Of a stretch of DNA of 64,000 nt, positions 8,786-17,819 are shown one piece after another. The number at the start of each line of letters is the position of its first letter. Positions within the stretch are counted from its first letter, which is position 1. Made by a program: the position numbers and the translations under genes. A model generated the notes under the pieces. It was not told the origin of the DNA. It made no database searches and saw only the letters and a list, made by a program, of their open reading frames with translations. The DNA lies in NCBI RefSeq assembly GCF_000012325.1, contig NC_003910.7, forward strand, positions 2,046,001 to 2,110,000. The letters run 5' to 3'. The stretch is from Colwellia psychrerythraea 34H. Its GTDB lineage: Bacteria > Pseudomonadota > Gammaproteobacteria > Enterobacterales > Alteromonadaceae.

Positions 8786-9740
8786 GGATGCTTTAGGGTT
8801 TATCGTTACCAATGGCGGTGTCTTAAGTTTAATTCAAGATGCTGGGCGTTATGGTGCCTTTAATTTAGGACTGACTAATGGCGGTCCTACAGACTCTTTA
8901 GCTTTTTATTGGGCCAATAAATTATGTGGTAATACAATCAATTCAACGGCTATTGAAATTAGTCTGGGAGGCTTGGAGCTTATTGCGCAAGTTGATTGTG
9001 TTATTGCGATTACAGGCGCTCCGATGCCACTGACTATAAACGGTCAACCAAAGTCATGTTGGCGAAGTTTTCTGGTTAAAGCAGGAGATACTATTAGTTT
9101 AGGGTTCACCCCAATTGGTGTGCGTTGTTATTTGGCAGTAGCGGGAGGCTTTACTATAAAGCCAAATTTTGGCAGTACAGCCACGGTTTGTCGAGAGTCG
9201 GTAGGTGGCATTAATGGTGATAAACTGGTCAAAAATGACGTATTACCTTGCCAAACCGTGTCTAAAACTGATGATAGGTTAAAACCGCTAATGTTAGCCG
9301 AAAATGATCAACCACAATATACTAATGAAGTTCCATTACATACGGTATTAGGTTACCAGCAAGCTCATTTTTCAAGTATAGAAAAAAGATTATTTTTCTC
9401 AAGTGAATATCAAATTAGTCAACATTGGGATCGCATGGGATATCGTTTACAAGGTCGTGCGATAAGGGCTGATGTAGATGGTATTTTATCGGAAGGGATT
9501 TGTTATGGTGCTGTGCAAATACCAGCAGATGGTCAGCCAATAGTTTTACTTAATGATCGACAGACTATTGGTGGCTACCCTAAAATTGGTGCCGTTATCT
9601 CACAAGATTGCGCTAAACTTTCACAGTTACGCCAAGGTGATAAAGTACGCTTTGAGCCAATTTCTATGTCACAAGCAGATAATATGTTTCATCTAAATTT
9701 GAGACGATTTTCACAAACAAAGCTTATTAATTATTCCTAA
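8772..9740 (+). CDS. pxpC: 5-oxoprolinase subunit PxpC (KipA/allophanate hydrolase subunit 2-like)
   Basis: A 322-residue biotin-dependent-carboxylase-like domain protein. Family motifs include LIQDAGRYG, LGLTNGGPTD near residue 40, ITGAPMPLTING, YLAVAGGF and the C-terminal RQTIGGYPKIG. It pairs with PxpB to activate 5-oxoproline for hydrolysis by PxpA. It is the last gene of the operon; the ATG lies inside the pxpB coding sequence. Confidence 0.93.
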   Translation: MTVSKDALGFIVTNGGVLSLIQDAGRYGAFNLGLTNGGPTDSLAFYWANKLCGNTINSTAIEISLGGLELIAQVDCVIAITGAPMPLTINGQPKSCWRSFLVKAGDTISLGFTPIGVRCYLAVAGGFTIKPNFGSTATVCRESVGGINGDKLVKNDVLPCQTVSKTDDRLKPLMLAENDQPQYTNEVPLHTVLGYQQAHFSSIEKRLFFSSEYQISQHWDRMGYRLQGRAIRADVDGILSEGICYGAVQIPADGQPIVLLNDRQTIGGYPKIGAVISQDCAKLSQLRQGDKVRFEPISMSQADNMFHLNLRRFSQTKLINYS

Positions 9741-9768
9741 CCTCAGCTTTATAATTAAAGTTGAGGTT
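9739..9768. terminator. Hairpin between convergent pxpC and uspE
   Basis: 13-bp arms (AACCTCAGCTTTA / TAAAGTTGAGGTT, one mismatch) starting at the pxpC stop codon. The T tract is poor, so termination efficiency is uncertain, but its position between convergent genes fits a shared terminator. Confidence 0.55.
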
Positions 9769-9787
9769 AGGTAAATAAAGTTAATTA

Positions 9788-10738
9788 CTACTCAACATCA
9801 AGTGGTGATATATAGCCATCAGGTTTTAACGCTAAAACATCACAGTCTAATTGGTCAATAACATGTTCAGCAGTATTACCAATCAGTGCTGCAGAAATAC
9901 CAGTTCGACCGATAGTACCTAAAATAACTAATTCAGCATCAATCTTAAGGGCTGCTTGTTCAATGACCGCTTCAGGTAAGCCTTCCTCGACATAAGTATT
10001 ACTTAATGGGATATCAAAGCTATTAGCATGCTTGCTCATAGCTTCTTTATGGTGTGCTTGCATAGCACTATTATATTCGCTAGCGTCAAACTCAGGGATT
10101 TCAATGGCAATATTTACCGGAGTGCCTGGGAATGAATTAACTAAGTGCACATCTGCAGTGATTAATTGAGCAATATTTTTTGCTTGTGTAGTAATGGCTT
10201 CGTTTAAAGAGATATGCTCAGCTTCATCACTACCAACATTTACAGCGGCTAAAATATTACCTTGTTCAGGCCATTCATGTTCTTTAACAAGTAGTACAGG
10301 ACATGGGCACTTTCTCAAAATGTGCCAATCGGTTGGCGTGAATACTACAGATTTAAATTTATCATGTTGGTGGGTGCCTTTGACCACTAAATCATACTTA
10401 TGCTCAATGACTTGGTTGATAATGGCTTCAAAAGGGCGATTATGCCAAACAACTTTGCTGGTAATAGTTATTGGGCTATTACTTAGAGCAATGATGTCAT
10501 CTAGCCATTTTTGTTTTTCTTTAATAACCATTTGGCGCATGGTGTCGCGCTCGCCACTGGATAAGATGGTGGTCATCTCATAAGAAAAATCAAAAATACT
10601 AAAAAAAGCAGTAATATTTGTTTGCTGATCTGGAGCGGCAGTATTAATTCTTGATGCGAGATCAATGACTCTTTTAAGGGCTTTTTGTTCATCTGTTGTT
10701 GGATCTATCACAACAAGGATATTTTGGTACATGTCCAT
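9788..10738 (-). CDS. uspE: Universal stress protein UspE
   Basis: Tandem-Usp-domain cytosolic protein of 316 residues, the same length as E. coli UspE. Strong matches are YQNILVVIDP at the start, FSYEMTTILSS, KVVWHNRPFEAI, FTPTDWHILRKCPCPVLLVK closing domain 1 and GTIGRTGISAALIGNTAE (the nucleotide-loop type motif) in domain 2. The start is set at ATG 10738, preceded by AGAGG 5 nt upstream; an upstream TTG in frame would overlap this ribosome-binding site. It lies next to fnr, as in many gammaproteobacteria, and an FNR-type box sits 65 nt upstream of the start. Confidence 0.95.
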   Translation of the reverse strand: MDMYQNILVVIDPTTDEQKALKRVIDLASRINTAAPDQQTNITAFFSIFDFSYEMTTILSSGERDTMRQMVIKEKQKWLDDIIALSNSPITITSKVVWHNRPFEAIINQVIEHKYDLVVKGTHQHDKFKSVVFTPTDWHILRKCPCPVLLVKEHEWPEQGNILAAVNVGSDEAEHISLNEAITTQAKNIAQLITADVHLVNSFPGTPVNIAIEIPEFDASEYNSAMQAHHKEAMSKHANSFDIPLSNTYVEEGLPEAVIEQAALKIDAELVILGTIGRTGISAALIGNTAEHVIDQLDCDVLALKPDGYISPLDVE

Positions 10739-10802
10739 GGCAACCTCTGGCAAACTAAATAATAACGTTAGTTTATTTATAGCAAAGTTGACAAATTAAT
10801 GC

Positions 10803-10816
10803 TTGTTTTAAATCAA
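10803..10816. promoter_or_regulatory. FNR-type box upstream of uspE
   Basis: TTGTTTTAAATCAA matches the FNR consensus TTGAT-N4-ATCAA at 9 of 10 defined positions. It lies between fnr and uspE, 65 nt from the uspE start, consistent with anaerobic control of uspE by the neighbouring regulator. Confidence 0.65.
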
Positions 10817-10883
10817 GTTTATTTTGTTATAGGGTTATTATCTTTGGGGCGATAATAAACCTATAACAGGAAGGCAGATAGAA

Positions 10884-11603
10884 CTATAGGGCAGCAGTAT
10901 CACAAAGCTTGTCGATATCAATAATCGAAATTAATTTACCATCGACTTTAATTAAGCCACTTTTATGGAAGCGATTTAATAAACGGCTAATCGTTTCAAC
11001 AGTTAAGCCAATATAATTACCGATATCACTTCGAGTCATTGTTAAGCGAAACTCTGTCGATGATAAACCACGTGCGTGGTATCGTTCACTTAAGCTCACC
11101 AAGAAAGTCGCAACACGTTGCTCTGCATTTTTTCTATTTAGCAGGGTTAACATTTCTTGATCAGTTTTAATTTCATGACTCATTAATCGCAATACCTGCT
11201 TTTTAAGCTTAGGCATAGTATTAGATAATTCATCTAGATTTGTATAAGGAATTTCACAGACCATTGATGTTTCAAGTGCTTGGGCAAAACTAGGGTGTTG
11301 GCTTTCAGCAATCGCATCAAAGCCAAGTAAATCACCGGCTAAATGAAAACCAGTAATTTGTTCTTCGCCTTGTTCATTTACGGTAAAAGTTTTGAATGTA
11401 CCTGAACGAATAGCATACAAGGCATGCATTTCTTGACCATCATGGAAAATTTTATCGCCCTTGTGAATAGGCCGTTTGCGGTCAATAATACTGTCAAGAG
11501 AATCAAGTTCTTTATCATTTAAAGAGAAAGGTAAACATAGCTCACTAATGCTACAATTTTGACACTTGATATGTTGTATCGTTGGACAACTTTTATTTTG
11601 CAT
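10884..11603 (-). CDS. fnr: Oxygen-sensing regulator FNR (EtrA/Anr type)
   Basis: Global anaerobic transcription regulator of the Crp/Fnr superfamily, 239 residues. Four cysteines expected to ligate the O2-labile [4Fe-4S] cluster are present: Cys14, Cys17 and Cys23 near the N-terminus and Cys116. A cyclic-nucleotide-type beta roll, dimer helix and C-terminal helix-turn-helix follow, with [10 protein letters not shown] giving the Glu/Ser/Arg set that reads TTGAT half-sites. It sits between uspE and the cco maturation genes; two matching sites are in the window (10803 and 19462). Confidence 0.95.
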   Translation of the reverse strand: MQNKSCPTIQHIKCQNCSISELCLPFSLNDKELDSLDSIIDRKRPIHKGDKIFHDGQEMHALYAIRSGTFKTFTVNEQGEEQITGFHLAGDLLGFDAIAESQHPSFAQALETSMVCEIPYTNLDELSNTMPKLKKQVLRLMSHEIKTDQEMLTLLNRKNAEQRVATFLVSLSERYHARGLSSTEFRLTMTRSDIGNYIGLTVETISRLLNRFHKSGLIKVDGKLISIIDIDKLCDTAAL

Positions 11604-11656
11604 AATATTACTCTGTGACGTAGCTATTTACGCTACTTTAAGACAAGTATATGTTA

Positions 11657-12406
11657 TTAGAACATTACTTGATATGCAACAACAAAACTGTAGATACCGT
11701 AGGTAATAAGAGAAATAGCCATCATTTTTCGAAAGACTTTATTGACTAGTAGATTTTTTATGCTGTCGATACCTAGGGATAAAGCAATTAATGCGGGTAA
11801 AGTACCTAGTCCGAAACAAAGCATAATAGCTGCACCAGTTAAAATACTACCACTGGCAAGTGCCCAAGTGAGTGTCGAATACACCAAACCACAAGGTAAC
11901 CAACCCCACAAAGCCCCTAAACCTAACGCTTTTTTAGGAGTATCCACTGGGATGACATGTTTAGCTAAAGGAGATAAATAGCGCCATAAACCTTTGCCCA
12001 AAGATTCAATCTTATTTAACCATAAAAGCCACTGACCTATATAAAGGCCCAAAAGAATAAGAAAAAGTGCCGCAACTAGGCGTAACCCTGCAATAGGTAA
12101 ACCTACATTTTTAGCGGCGATAGAGCCAGTAAAACCTACAATTGCGCCAATTAGGCAATAACTAGCAATGCGCCCAACATGATATAAGAAGACTAGATTT
12201 AAACGGGAAGCTTGGGGCGAGCAACCTGATGGTGCTGAGGTTACGTTGACAGGAATGTCGCCTTGCAGGCTTTCTTTAGTGGTTGGCAAATTTGACGGTT
12301 TATTAATAGCAGAAGTCAGCAGGGTAGTTATACCACCACACATAGCTAAGCAATGACCAGAGCCAAGCAAACCAATGATAAAGGCAGAAAAAACATCTAA
12401 ACTCAT
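11657..12406 (-). CDS. TauE/DsbD-2-like membrane protein of the cbb3 maturation cluster
   Basis: Polytopic membrane protein of 249 residues with about six hydrophobic segments. It begins with the motif SGHCLAMCGG (His18, Cys19, Met22, Cys23), typical of the DsbD_2 / sulfite-exporter-TauE-like proteins found beside ccoS and suspected of metal or thiol handling. ATGA overlap with the end of ccoS shows translational coupling. It probably serves cytochrome cbb3 oxidase assembly, perhaps copper supply; the precise biochemical role is inferred from context only. Confidence 0.8.
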   Translation of the reverse strand: MSLDVFSAFIIGLLGSGHCLAMCGGITTLLTSAINKPSNLPTTKESLQGDIPVNVTSAPSGCSPQASRLNLVFLYHVGRIASYCLIGAIVGFTGSIAAKNVGLPIAGLRLVAALFLILLGLYIGQWLLWLNKIESLGKGLWRYLSPLAKHVIPVDTPKKALGLGALWGWLPCGLVYSTLTWALASGSILTGAAIMLCFGLGTLPALIALSLGIDSIKNLLVNKVFRKMMAISLITYGIYSFVVAYQVMF

Positions 12407-12615
12407 TGGTTATCTGAGCTTTGCTTAGTGTCTTCTATTTCTTTCTTTGGCTTTTCTTCGGTGACTTCATTTTGTTGTTCATCATCAAAAAGAATACTCA
12501 TGCCTTGCTTTTCTAAGTCTTCAAATTGCTCAGTTTTAACTGCCCAGAAAAAGAGGTAAATGCCCAAAGCAGTTAATAATATGGCTATAGGAATTAGGAT
12601 ATAAATAATACTCAT
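12403..12615 (-). CDS. ccoS: Cytochrome cbb3 oxidase maturation protein CcoS
   Basis: Small single-pass membrane protein of 70 residues: transmembrane segment at residues 3-26, then the characteristic EQFEDLEKQGMSILFDDE and a charged tail. CcoS is needed for cofactor insertion (haem and copper) into CcoN in characterised bacteria. It lies 102 nt after ccoI and overlaps the following membrane-protein gene by 4 nt. Confidence 0.92.
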   Translation of the reverse strand: MSIIYILIPIAILLTALGIYLFFWAVKTEQFEDLEKQGMSILFDDEQQNEVTEEKPKKEIEDTKQSSDNQ

Positions 12616-12717
12616 ATTTTACTCATGACTAAGTTGATTCGCGTGTTAAGTTTATCTCTAGGGCAGCACTTTGCTTTTAACTCATTGCCCCGCTGACTAT
12701 TTAGCTTATTTCTTAGC

Positions 12718-15180
12718 TTACTTTTTAAGTAAACGTAATGAATTAGTAATAACTAAAATAGAGCTAGCTGACATGCCAATAACAGCCATGTAAGGCGTTA
12801 TATAACCAGCCACAGCTAACGGTAATACAATAGCATTATAACCAAAAGCCCATAAATAATTTTGTAAAATTATTCGACGAGTTCGGTGAGCGACTTTTAT
12901 CAAAGTATCGATGCTGTTCAGTTTATTATTGAGCAAAATAACATCTGCACCACTCTTAGTGATATCTGCGCCACAGCCCATTGCGATAGAAATATGGGCA
13001 GCGCCAAATACTGGTGAATCGTTCACGCCATCACCCGCCATGGCTACTGTATAACCTTGAGCTTGGACCTGTTTAATCTGTTCCATTTTATCTTGAGCAC
13101 TCAGTCCACCCAATACAGTATTTACGGGTAATGTTTGCGCAATAGTGTCACAAGCAATTTGACTATCGCCAGATAATAACAGCGTTTTATTGTGATTATT
13201 AAGCTCAGAGATCACTTCAAAAGCCTCGTCACGAATCTTATCAATGAGATAAAATACGGCAATAATTTCTTTATTGGCTATTAAAATACAGCTAGCACCG
13301 TTTACATTAATCTTAAGTGACTTTGCTTGACCGTCTTCTTCAGCAAGACTATTTTCCAACCAAGAGTATTTACCAATGGCATAATCAATAGTATTTATCG
13401 TACCGGTAACACCTTGTCCAGAATGCACTTTAACTTCTTGTGCAGTTAAGTTGTAATCTCTATGTTCGGCAAATGGTTTAGCAATAGGATGCTCTGAATG
13501 AGCTTCTAATGCTGCAGCTATGGCAAGAATCTGTCCTTGGTTGTAGCTTGAATCGTTATTGATTAACTCAACCCTATCAATAGTAAATTCACCTGTGGTT
13601 AAGGTGCCTGTTTTGTCAAAAGCAAAACAGTCAATTTTTGGCATGGTTTCCATAACATGACCACCTTTGATCATAATACCAGCTCGATTTAAATGAGTGG
13701 TTGCACAAGTTAAGGCGGTAGGTGTTGCTAATGAAAGTGCACAAGGGCAGGTCGCTACAAGGACAGAAAGGGTGATCCAAAAAGCTTCCTCTGGCATATG
13801 TTGCTGCCAATAAATAGCGGTTGCTATGGAAGTTAATAAAATAAGAGCGACAAAGTATTGGGCAATCTTATCTGACAATTTTGCTATTTTAGGTTTATGT
13901 GCTTGAGCTTCTTCACTTAAGCGGATCAGTTGGCTTAAAAATGATTGATTTGTTGCTTGTTTCACTTGCACGGTAATATTACCGTCACCATTGAGTGTCC
14001 CAGCAAAGACATTATCATTGATTGTTTTGCTAATAGGTACTTGTTCGCCAGAGAGCATGGCTTCATTGAGTTGGCTTAGCCCAGAAAGAATGACGCCATC
14101 AGCAGGTACCACTTCACCTGGTTTAATGATAACGAGGTCGCCTTGAATAAGTTGTTTCGCGGCAACTAATACTTCTCTAGTTTGTGACTCGTTGTTCTGT
14201 GTTTCTTTGACGATGTTATCGCTCGACACAATCACTTTAGTTGCAGTCATAGGCATTAATTTCAATAAATTGGCAGAGACTTGCGCCGCATGTGATCGGG
14301 CTCTAAATTCTAAAAATTTACCGATGAGCAGTAAAAAGGTGAACATGGAAACCGATTCAAAATACACCTCTCCTTGCTGAGTAATTGTTGCCCAGGCACT
14401 TGCACTAAAAGCTAAAAGGATAGCAATAGAAACGGGAACATCCATGGATAAGCGCTTTGCTTTGATCGCTTTTATTGCCCCTGTATAAAAGGGCAAGGCA
14501 CCATAAAAAATAATAGGAATTGTTAAGATGAAACTAACCCAGCGTAGATAAACTTTATTGTGTTCAGCCATTTCAGAGAAGGCACCAAAATAAAGGCCAA
14601 AGGCTATCATCATTATTTGCATCATTAAGATGCCACTTATACCTAGACGTTTGATAAAAGCTTTGCTTTGTTTTTTATTTCTTAGTTCTGCTTCGTTGGC
14701 TTTAAAAGGCAGTGCTTGATAACCAATATGCTCAATAGCCTGTAATATTTCACTGAGTTTTAATGCATCATCTTGCCATCTAACTGTCGCTCGTTGGCTA
14801 GTCGCATTGACGTTTATCTTGACTAAACCTTTGAGCTTTTCCAATTGCATTTCGATAAGCCAAGCACAAGCAGCGCAACTAATACCATCAATCGTTAATA
14901 TGGCTTCTTTGCAATCATTGTCTTGATAAATAAACTCGGTTTGTAAGATAGCTTCATCAAGTAATTTGTTTTTTTGTAATTGTTCAGGGACAAGAGATTG
15001 GCCTTTATGAGCCGGCTCTGTTCTTACTGCATAATATTTAGTTAGGCCATTATCAACGATAGTTTGAGCTACTGCCTGGCAACCAATGCAGCACATAGGT
15101 TGTTGAATTTGGCTGATTTCAACCGAGAGGTTAATTCCGTGGGGAACGGCTTCATTACAGTGAAAACATTGACTGGTCAT
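12718..15180 (-). CDS. ccoI: Copper-exporting P1B-type ATPase for cbb3 assembly (CcoI/FixI)
   Basis: The 820-residue inner-membrane ATPase exports copper to the periplasm for cbb3 oxidase biogenesis. In order: an N-terminal cysteine-rich region (CFHC, CCIGC), a heavy-metal-associated domain with Cys102-AA-Cys105, transmembrane helices, an actuator domain (SGEQVP), the membrane CPC motif at 478-480, the phosphorylation site DKTGT with Asp522, SEHPIAKP in the N domain and GDGVNDSP. The cysteine-rich N-terminus distinguishes CcoI from CopA-type detoxifying pumps. It lies between ccoH and ccoS. Confidence 0.95.
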   Translation of the reverse strand: MTSQCFHCNEAVPHGINLSVEISQIQQPMCCIGCQAVAQTIVDNGLTKYYAVRTEPAHKGQSLVPEQLQKNKLLDEAILQTEFIYQDNDCKEAILTIDGISCAACAWLIEMQLEKLKGLVKINVNATSQRATVRWQDDALKLSEILQAIEHIGYQALPFKANEAELRNKKQSKAFIKRLGISGILMMQIMMIAFGLYFGAFSEMAEHNKVYLRWVSFILTIPIIFYGALPFYTGAIKAIKAKRLSMDVPVSIAILLAFSASAWATITQQGEVYFESVSMFTFLLLIGKFLEFRARSHAAQVSANLLKLMPMTATKVIVSSDNIVKETQNNESQTREVLVAAKQLIQGDLVIIKPGEVVPADGVILSGLSQLNEAMLSGEQVPISKTINDNVFAGTLNGDGNITVQVKQATNQSFLSQLIRLSEEAQAHKPKIAKLSDKIAQYFVALILLTSIATAIYWQQHMPEEAFWITLSVLVATCPCALSLATPTALTCATTHLNRAGIMIKGGHVMETMPKIDCFAFDKTGTLTTGEFTIDRVELINNDSSYNQGQILAIAAALEAHSEHPIAKPFAEHRDYNLTAQEVKVHSGQGVTGTINTIDYAIGKYSWLENSLAEEDGQAKSLKINVNGASCILIANKEIIAVFYLIDKIRDEAFEVISELNNHNKTLLLSGDSQIACDTIAQTLPVNTVLGGLSAQDKMEQIKQVQAQGYTVAMAGDGVNDSPVFGAAHISIAMGCGADITKSGADVILLNNKLNSIDTLIKVAHRTRRIILQNYLWAFGYNAIVLPLAVAGYITPYMAVIGMSASSILVITNSLRLLKK

Positions 15181-15203
15181 GGCTACTTTCTTAGGGCTGG
15201 AGG

Positions 15204-15236
15204 CACTATGGTAACTTTTTAGATGTCACCATAGTG
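15204..15236. repeat. Inverted repeat in the ccoH-ccoI spacer
   Basis: CACTATGGT and ACCATAGTG form a perfect 9-bp stem with a 15-nt loop in the 100-nt space between two co-directional maturation genes. It could be a partial attenuator or processing site; there is no T tract. Confidence 0.45.
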
Positions 15237-15280
15237 ATTAGAATCGTGCTAACTTATTTAGCTCATCAACGCTATTTAAC

Positions 15281-15775
15281 TTATTGGGCTTTTATCGGGT
15301 TAGGAATTAAATCGATAAAATCAGCTTGCGGTAAGCTAAGGGTATCTTGTATTTTCCAATTGTTTTCAAAAGAAGTCAGGGTCAGTTTCCATTTGCCGCT
15401 AATATCTTTATCAAAATGGTGTCTGAAATAGCCATTACCATCTTGAGTTAACGCTAAATAAAAGTCTCTTTCTTCAAGGGTAGGATGAAAAAAACTGACA
15501 TTAAGTAGTGGGAAAACTTTTTCAATACCCGTTGGTTTAATTATTAACTCATTGTCTTTTAACTGAAGCGCAAATCGCATGCCCAATTTTTGGGCCATTT
15601 TTACTTTGCCCACTTCTAAATTGATGGATTTACCTTTTTTATAATAATCACCAACGACTAACGTATCAGGGTTAGTATTAGCTATGATATACGTAGCAAT
15701 ACCAGCTACAACAGCAGTAAAAGGAAGAATAAAAACTAACCAAGCCCAAGGCTCGCGGTACCAAGAATCTTTCAT
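15281..15775 (-). CDS. ccoH: FixH/CcoH-family cbb3 maturation protein
   Basis: A 164-residue membrane-anchored protein with one N-terminal transmembrane helix (about residues 12-32), then the family segment VGDYYKKGKSINLE and a periplasmic beta-rich domain. CcoH is thought to stabilise early cbb3 assembly intermediates. It follows ccoP after a terminator, so it may start its own maturation operon (ccoH-ccoI-ccoS). No ccoG gene is found between ccoP and ccoH. Confidence 0.9.
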   Translation of the reverse strand: MKDSWYREPWAWLVFILPFTAVVAGIATYIIANTNPDTLVVGDYYKKGKSINLEVGKVKMAQKLGMRFALQLKDNELIIKPTGIEKVFPLLNVSFFHPTLEERDFYLALTQDGNGYFRHHFDKDISGKWKLTLTSFENNWKIQDTLSLPQADFIDLIPNPIKAQ

Positions 15776-15864
15776 AAAAAAGTACTTACGTTAACGGTAG
15801 AATATGGGGCAGGATTATACCTTTTTTCTCAACAAGCATCTACTTTTGTGCTCTTTAAAAGACA

Positions 15865-15902
15865 TAAAAAAACCCTTGGTTACAAAGTGTAACAAGGGTT
15901 TT
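15865..15902 (-). terminator. Intrinsic terminator after ccoNOQP
   Basis: AAAACCCTTGTTAC / GTAACCAAGGGTTTT stem (one bulged base) followed, on the minus strand, by seven T residues. It separates the oxidase structural operon from ccoH. Confidence 0.88.
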
Positions 15903-15983
15903 ATATTCATGTTGAGGGATAGCTCAATCTGTCATGAATGACAAAGACCGAACTAAGCCGCTCAGTATCAGTATTATGGATTA

Positions 15984-16955
15984 TTAATCTTGAGAAAGAC
16001 TATAAACATAAGCACTAATTAGATGAACTTTTTCTTCACCAAGAATATCTTTCCATGGCGGCATAACACCAGCACGACCATTGCGGATAGACTCTTCAAT
16101 TGCACGTTTTGAACCGCCATATAACCAAACATTATCTGTTAAGTTTGGCGCGCCCATAGGCATACCTAATGCTAAGCTACCTTGACCATCAGGACCATGA
16201 CAAGCAGCACATAAAGCAAATTTAGCTTTACCGGCTTTCGCTAATTCAGGATCTACTGAACGACCACTTAAGCTAATGACATAAGCTGCAACTTCTTTAA
16301 CACCTTGGTCGCCGCCTAATGCGCCTTCCCAAGCCATCATGCCTGAAGCAATACGACCATTCATAATAGTCTCTTTAATCACTGCAGGTGTGCCGCCATA
16401 TAACCAGTCTTTATCAGTTAGGTTAGGGAAGCCGGTAGTACCGTGAGCATCAGAACCATGACACTGTGAACAGTTTTGGATGAACAAACGCTGACCCACT
16501 TTTAATGCGTCGCCGTCAGTAGCCAAATCTTCAATGCTACGCGCAGCGTAAGCTTCAAAAATCGGACCAAATTTAGCATCAGCAGCGGCAACTTCACGGT
16601 CATATTGTACTAATACACCAGAGTCTTTATGCAAGTTCTCTATTGTTTTAGCTTTTGATTCCGCAAGGTTTAAAATGCCTTGGTTAGAGCTTTTCCAGCC
16701 TAAAACGCCAGTCCAGTTACCTAAGCCATAAAGTGCGATATAACCAAATGCCCAAACGATAGTTAATAAGAAAAACGTGCTCCACCATTTTGGTAAAGGG
16801 TTGTTTAACTCTTCAATGCCGTCAAACGTATGACCCATTGATTCGCCTTCTTCAACGCCTGCAAAGTTCTTTAAGCACATACGTAGTAGTAAAAAACACC
16901 CTACTAACGAGCCAAGGGTAAGAACCCAAACCCATATATTCCAGAAGCTAGACAT
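15984..16955 (-). CDS. ccoP: Cytochrome cbb3 oxidase subunit III, dihaem cytochrome c
   Basis: Membrane-anchored dihaem subunit of 323 residues that passes electrons to CcoO. Two haem c motifs are clear: Cys162-SQ-Cys165-His166 and Cys249-AA-Cys252-His253. Two N-terminal transmembrane segments are present (about residues 6-26 and 58-80) with the CcoP N-terminal motif FDGIEELNNPLPKWW. It overlaps ccoQ by 8 nt and is the last gene of the operon. Confidence 0.97.
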   Translation of the reverse strand: MSSFWNIWVWVLTLGSLVGCFLLLRMCLKNFAGVEEGESMGHTFDGIEELNNPLPKWWSTFFLLTIVWAFGYIALYGLGNWTGVLGWKSSNQGILNLAESKAKTIENLHKDSGVLVQYDREVAAADAKFGPIFEAYAARSIEDLATDGDALKVGQRLFIQNCSQCHGSDAHGTTGFPNLTDKDWLYGGTPAVIKETIMNGRIASGMMAWEGALGGDQGVKEVAAYVISLSGRSVDPELAKAGKAKFALCAACHGPDGQGSLALGMPMGAPNLTDNVWLYGGSKRAIEESIRNGRAGVMPPWKDILGEEKVHLISAYVYSLSQD

Positions 16956-17154
16956 TATTATTCGTCTCCTGTTTGCTTTCTTTATCGGGATGGCGCGTTT
17001 TATCTGCTGTATCTAATTTGTCTTCTTCAAAAATAGAGTTTGCGACATCATCAAATGAGTCTTTACGCTTTTTTGAATAGGACCATACAACGATGATAAT
17101 AAACAACGCCAATATAAGGAGGGCAAAAAACCCTCTAAGTGTTCCGTAATCCAT
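16948..17154 (-). CDS. ccoQ: Cytochrome cbb3 oxidase subunit CcoQ
   Basis: Small single-helix subunit of 68 residues: MDYGTLRGF, a transmembrane segment to about residue 25, then VVWSYSKKRKDSFDDVAN. CcoQ helps stabilise the CcoNOP complex. It lies 10 nt after ccoO and overlaps ccoP. Confidence 0.93.
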   Translation of the reverse strand: MDYGTLRGFFALLILALFIIIVVWSYSKKRKDSFDDVANSIFEEDKLDTADKTRHPDKESKQETNNNV

Positions 17155-17164
17155 GATGCTCAGC

Positions 17165-17809
17165 TTACTTTAATGCGTGGCCAAGTGATTGCAAATACGC
17201 AATCAAGGCACTCATTTCAGTTTTACCTTTTACAGCATCTTTAGCGCCGTCAATTTCTGCTTGAGTATAAAGCGGAATTGCATTGCCGTTTTCGTCTTTA
17301 TGACTACGGTTACGTGTTAAGAAGTTAAATGTTGCTAGCTTCTTACCCGTTAACTCACCATCAAGTGTGTCAGTATTCAACCAGCTATATGCAGGCATGT
17401 TTGATTCTGGCACAACTGAACGAGGATCTGTTAAATGGGCAATATGCCAATCATCACTATAACGACCGCCAACACGTGCTAGATCAGGACCAGTACGCTT
17501 AGAACCCCATAAAAATGGATGTTCCCAAACACTTTCGCCCGCAACACTGTAGTGACCGTAACGCTCTGTTTCAGCGCGAAATGGACGAATCATTTGACTG
17601 TGACAGTTACTACAACCTTCACGGATGTAGATATCACGACCTTCCATTTGCAGGGCAGTGTAAGGTTTTAAGTTATCAACTGGCGTCGCTAATTCTTTTT
17701 GGAAAAACAATGGCGTAATTTCTACTAAACCACCGATGCTGATAGCAAAGACAGTAAATAGGAAGAACAAGCCAACGTTCTTTTCAACTTTTTCATGTGA
17801 ATTTTTCAT
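17165..17809 (-). CDS. ccoO: Cytochrome cbb3 oxidase subunit II, monohaem cytochrome c
   Basis: The 214-residue subunit has one N-terminal transmembrane anchor (about residues 12-34), a periplasmic domain with the haem motif Cys66-SN-Cys69-His70, and the conserved block [16 protein letters not shown]. The axial methionine is probably in the SNMPAYSWL segment. It lies 10 nt after ccoN in one transcript. Confidence 0.97.
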   Translation of the reverse strand: MKNSHEKVEKNVGLFFLFTVFAISIGGLVEITPLFFQKELATPVDNLKPYTALQMEGRDIYIREGCSNCHSQMIRPFRAETERYGHYSVAGESVWEHPFLWGSKRTGPDLARVGGRYSDDWHIAHLTDPRSVVPESNMPAYSWLNTDTLDGELTGKKLATFNFLTRNRSHKDENGNAIPLYTQAEIDGAKDAVKGKTEMSALIAYLQSLGHALK

Positions 17810-17819
17810 ATGGCTCTCC

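Noticed and set aside
10194..10583. 129-codon plus-strand frame
   Set aside because: Antisense to uspE, which is well supported over its full length.
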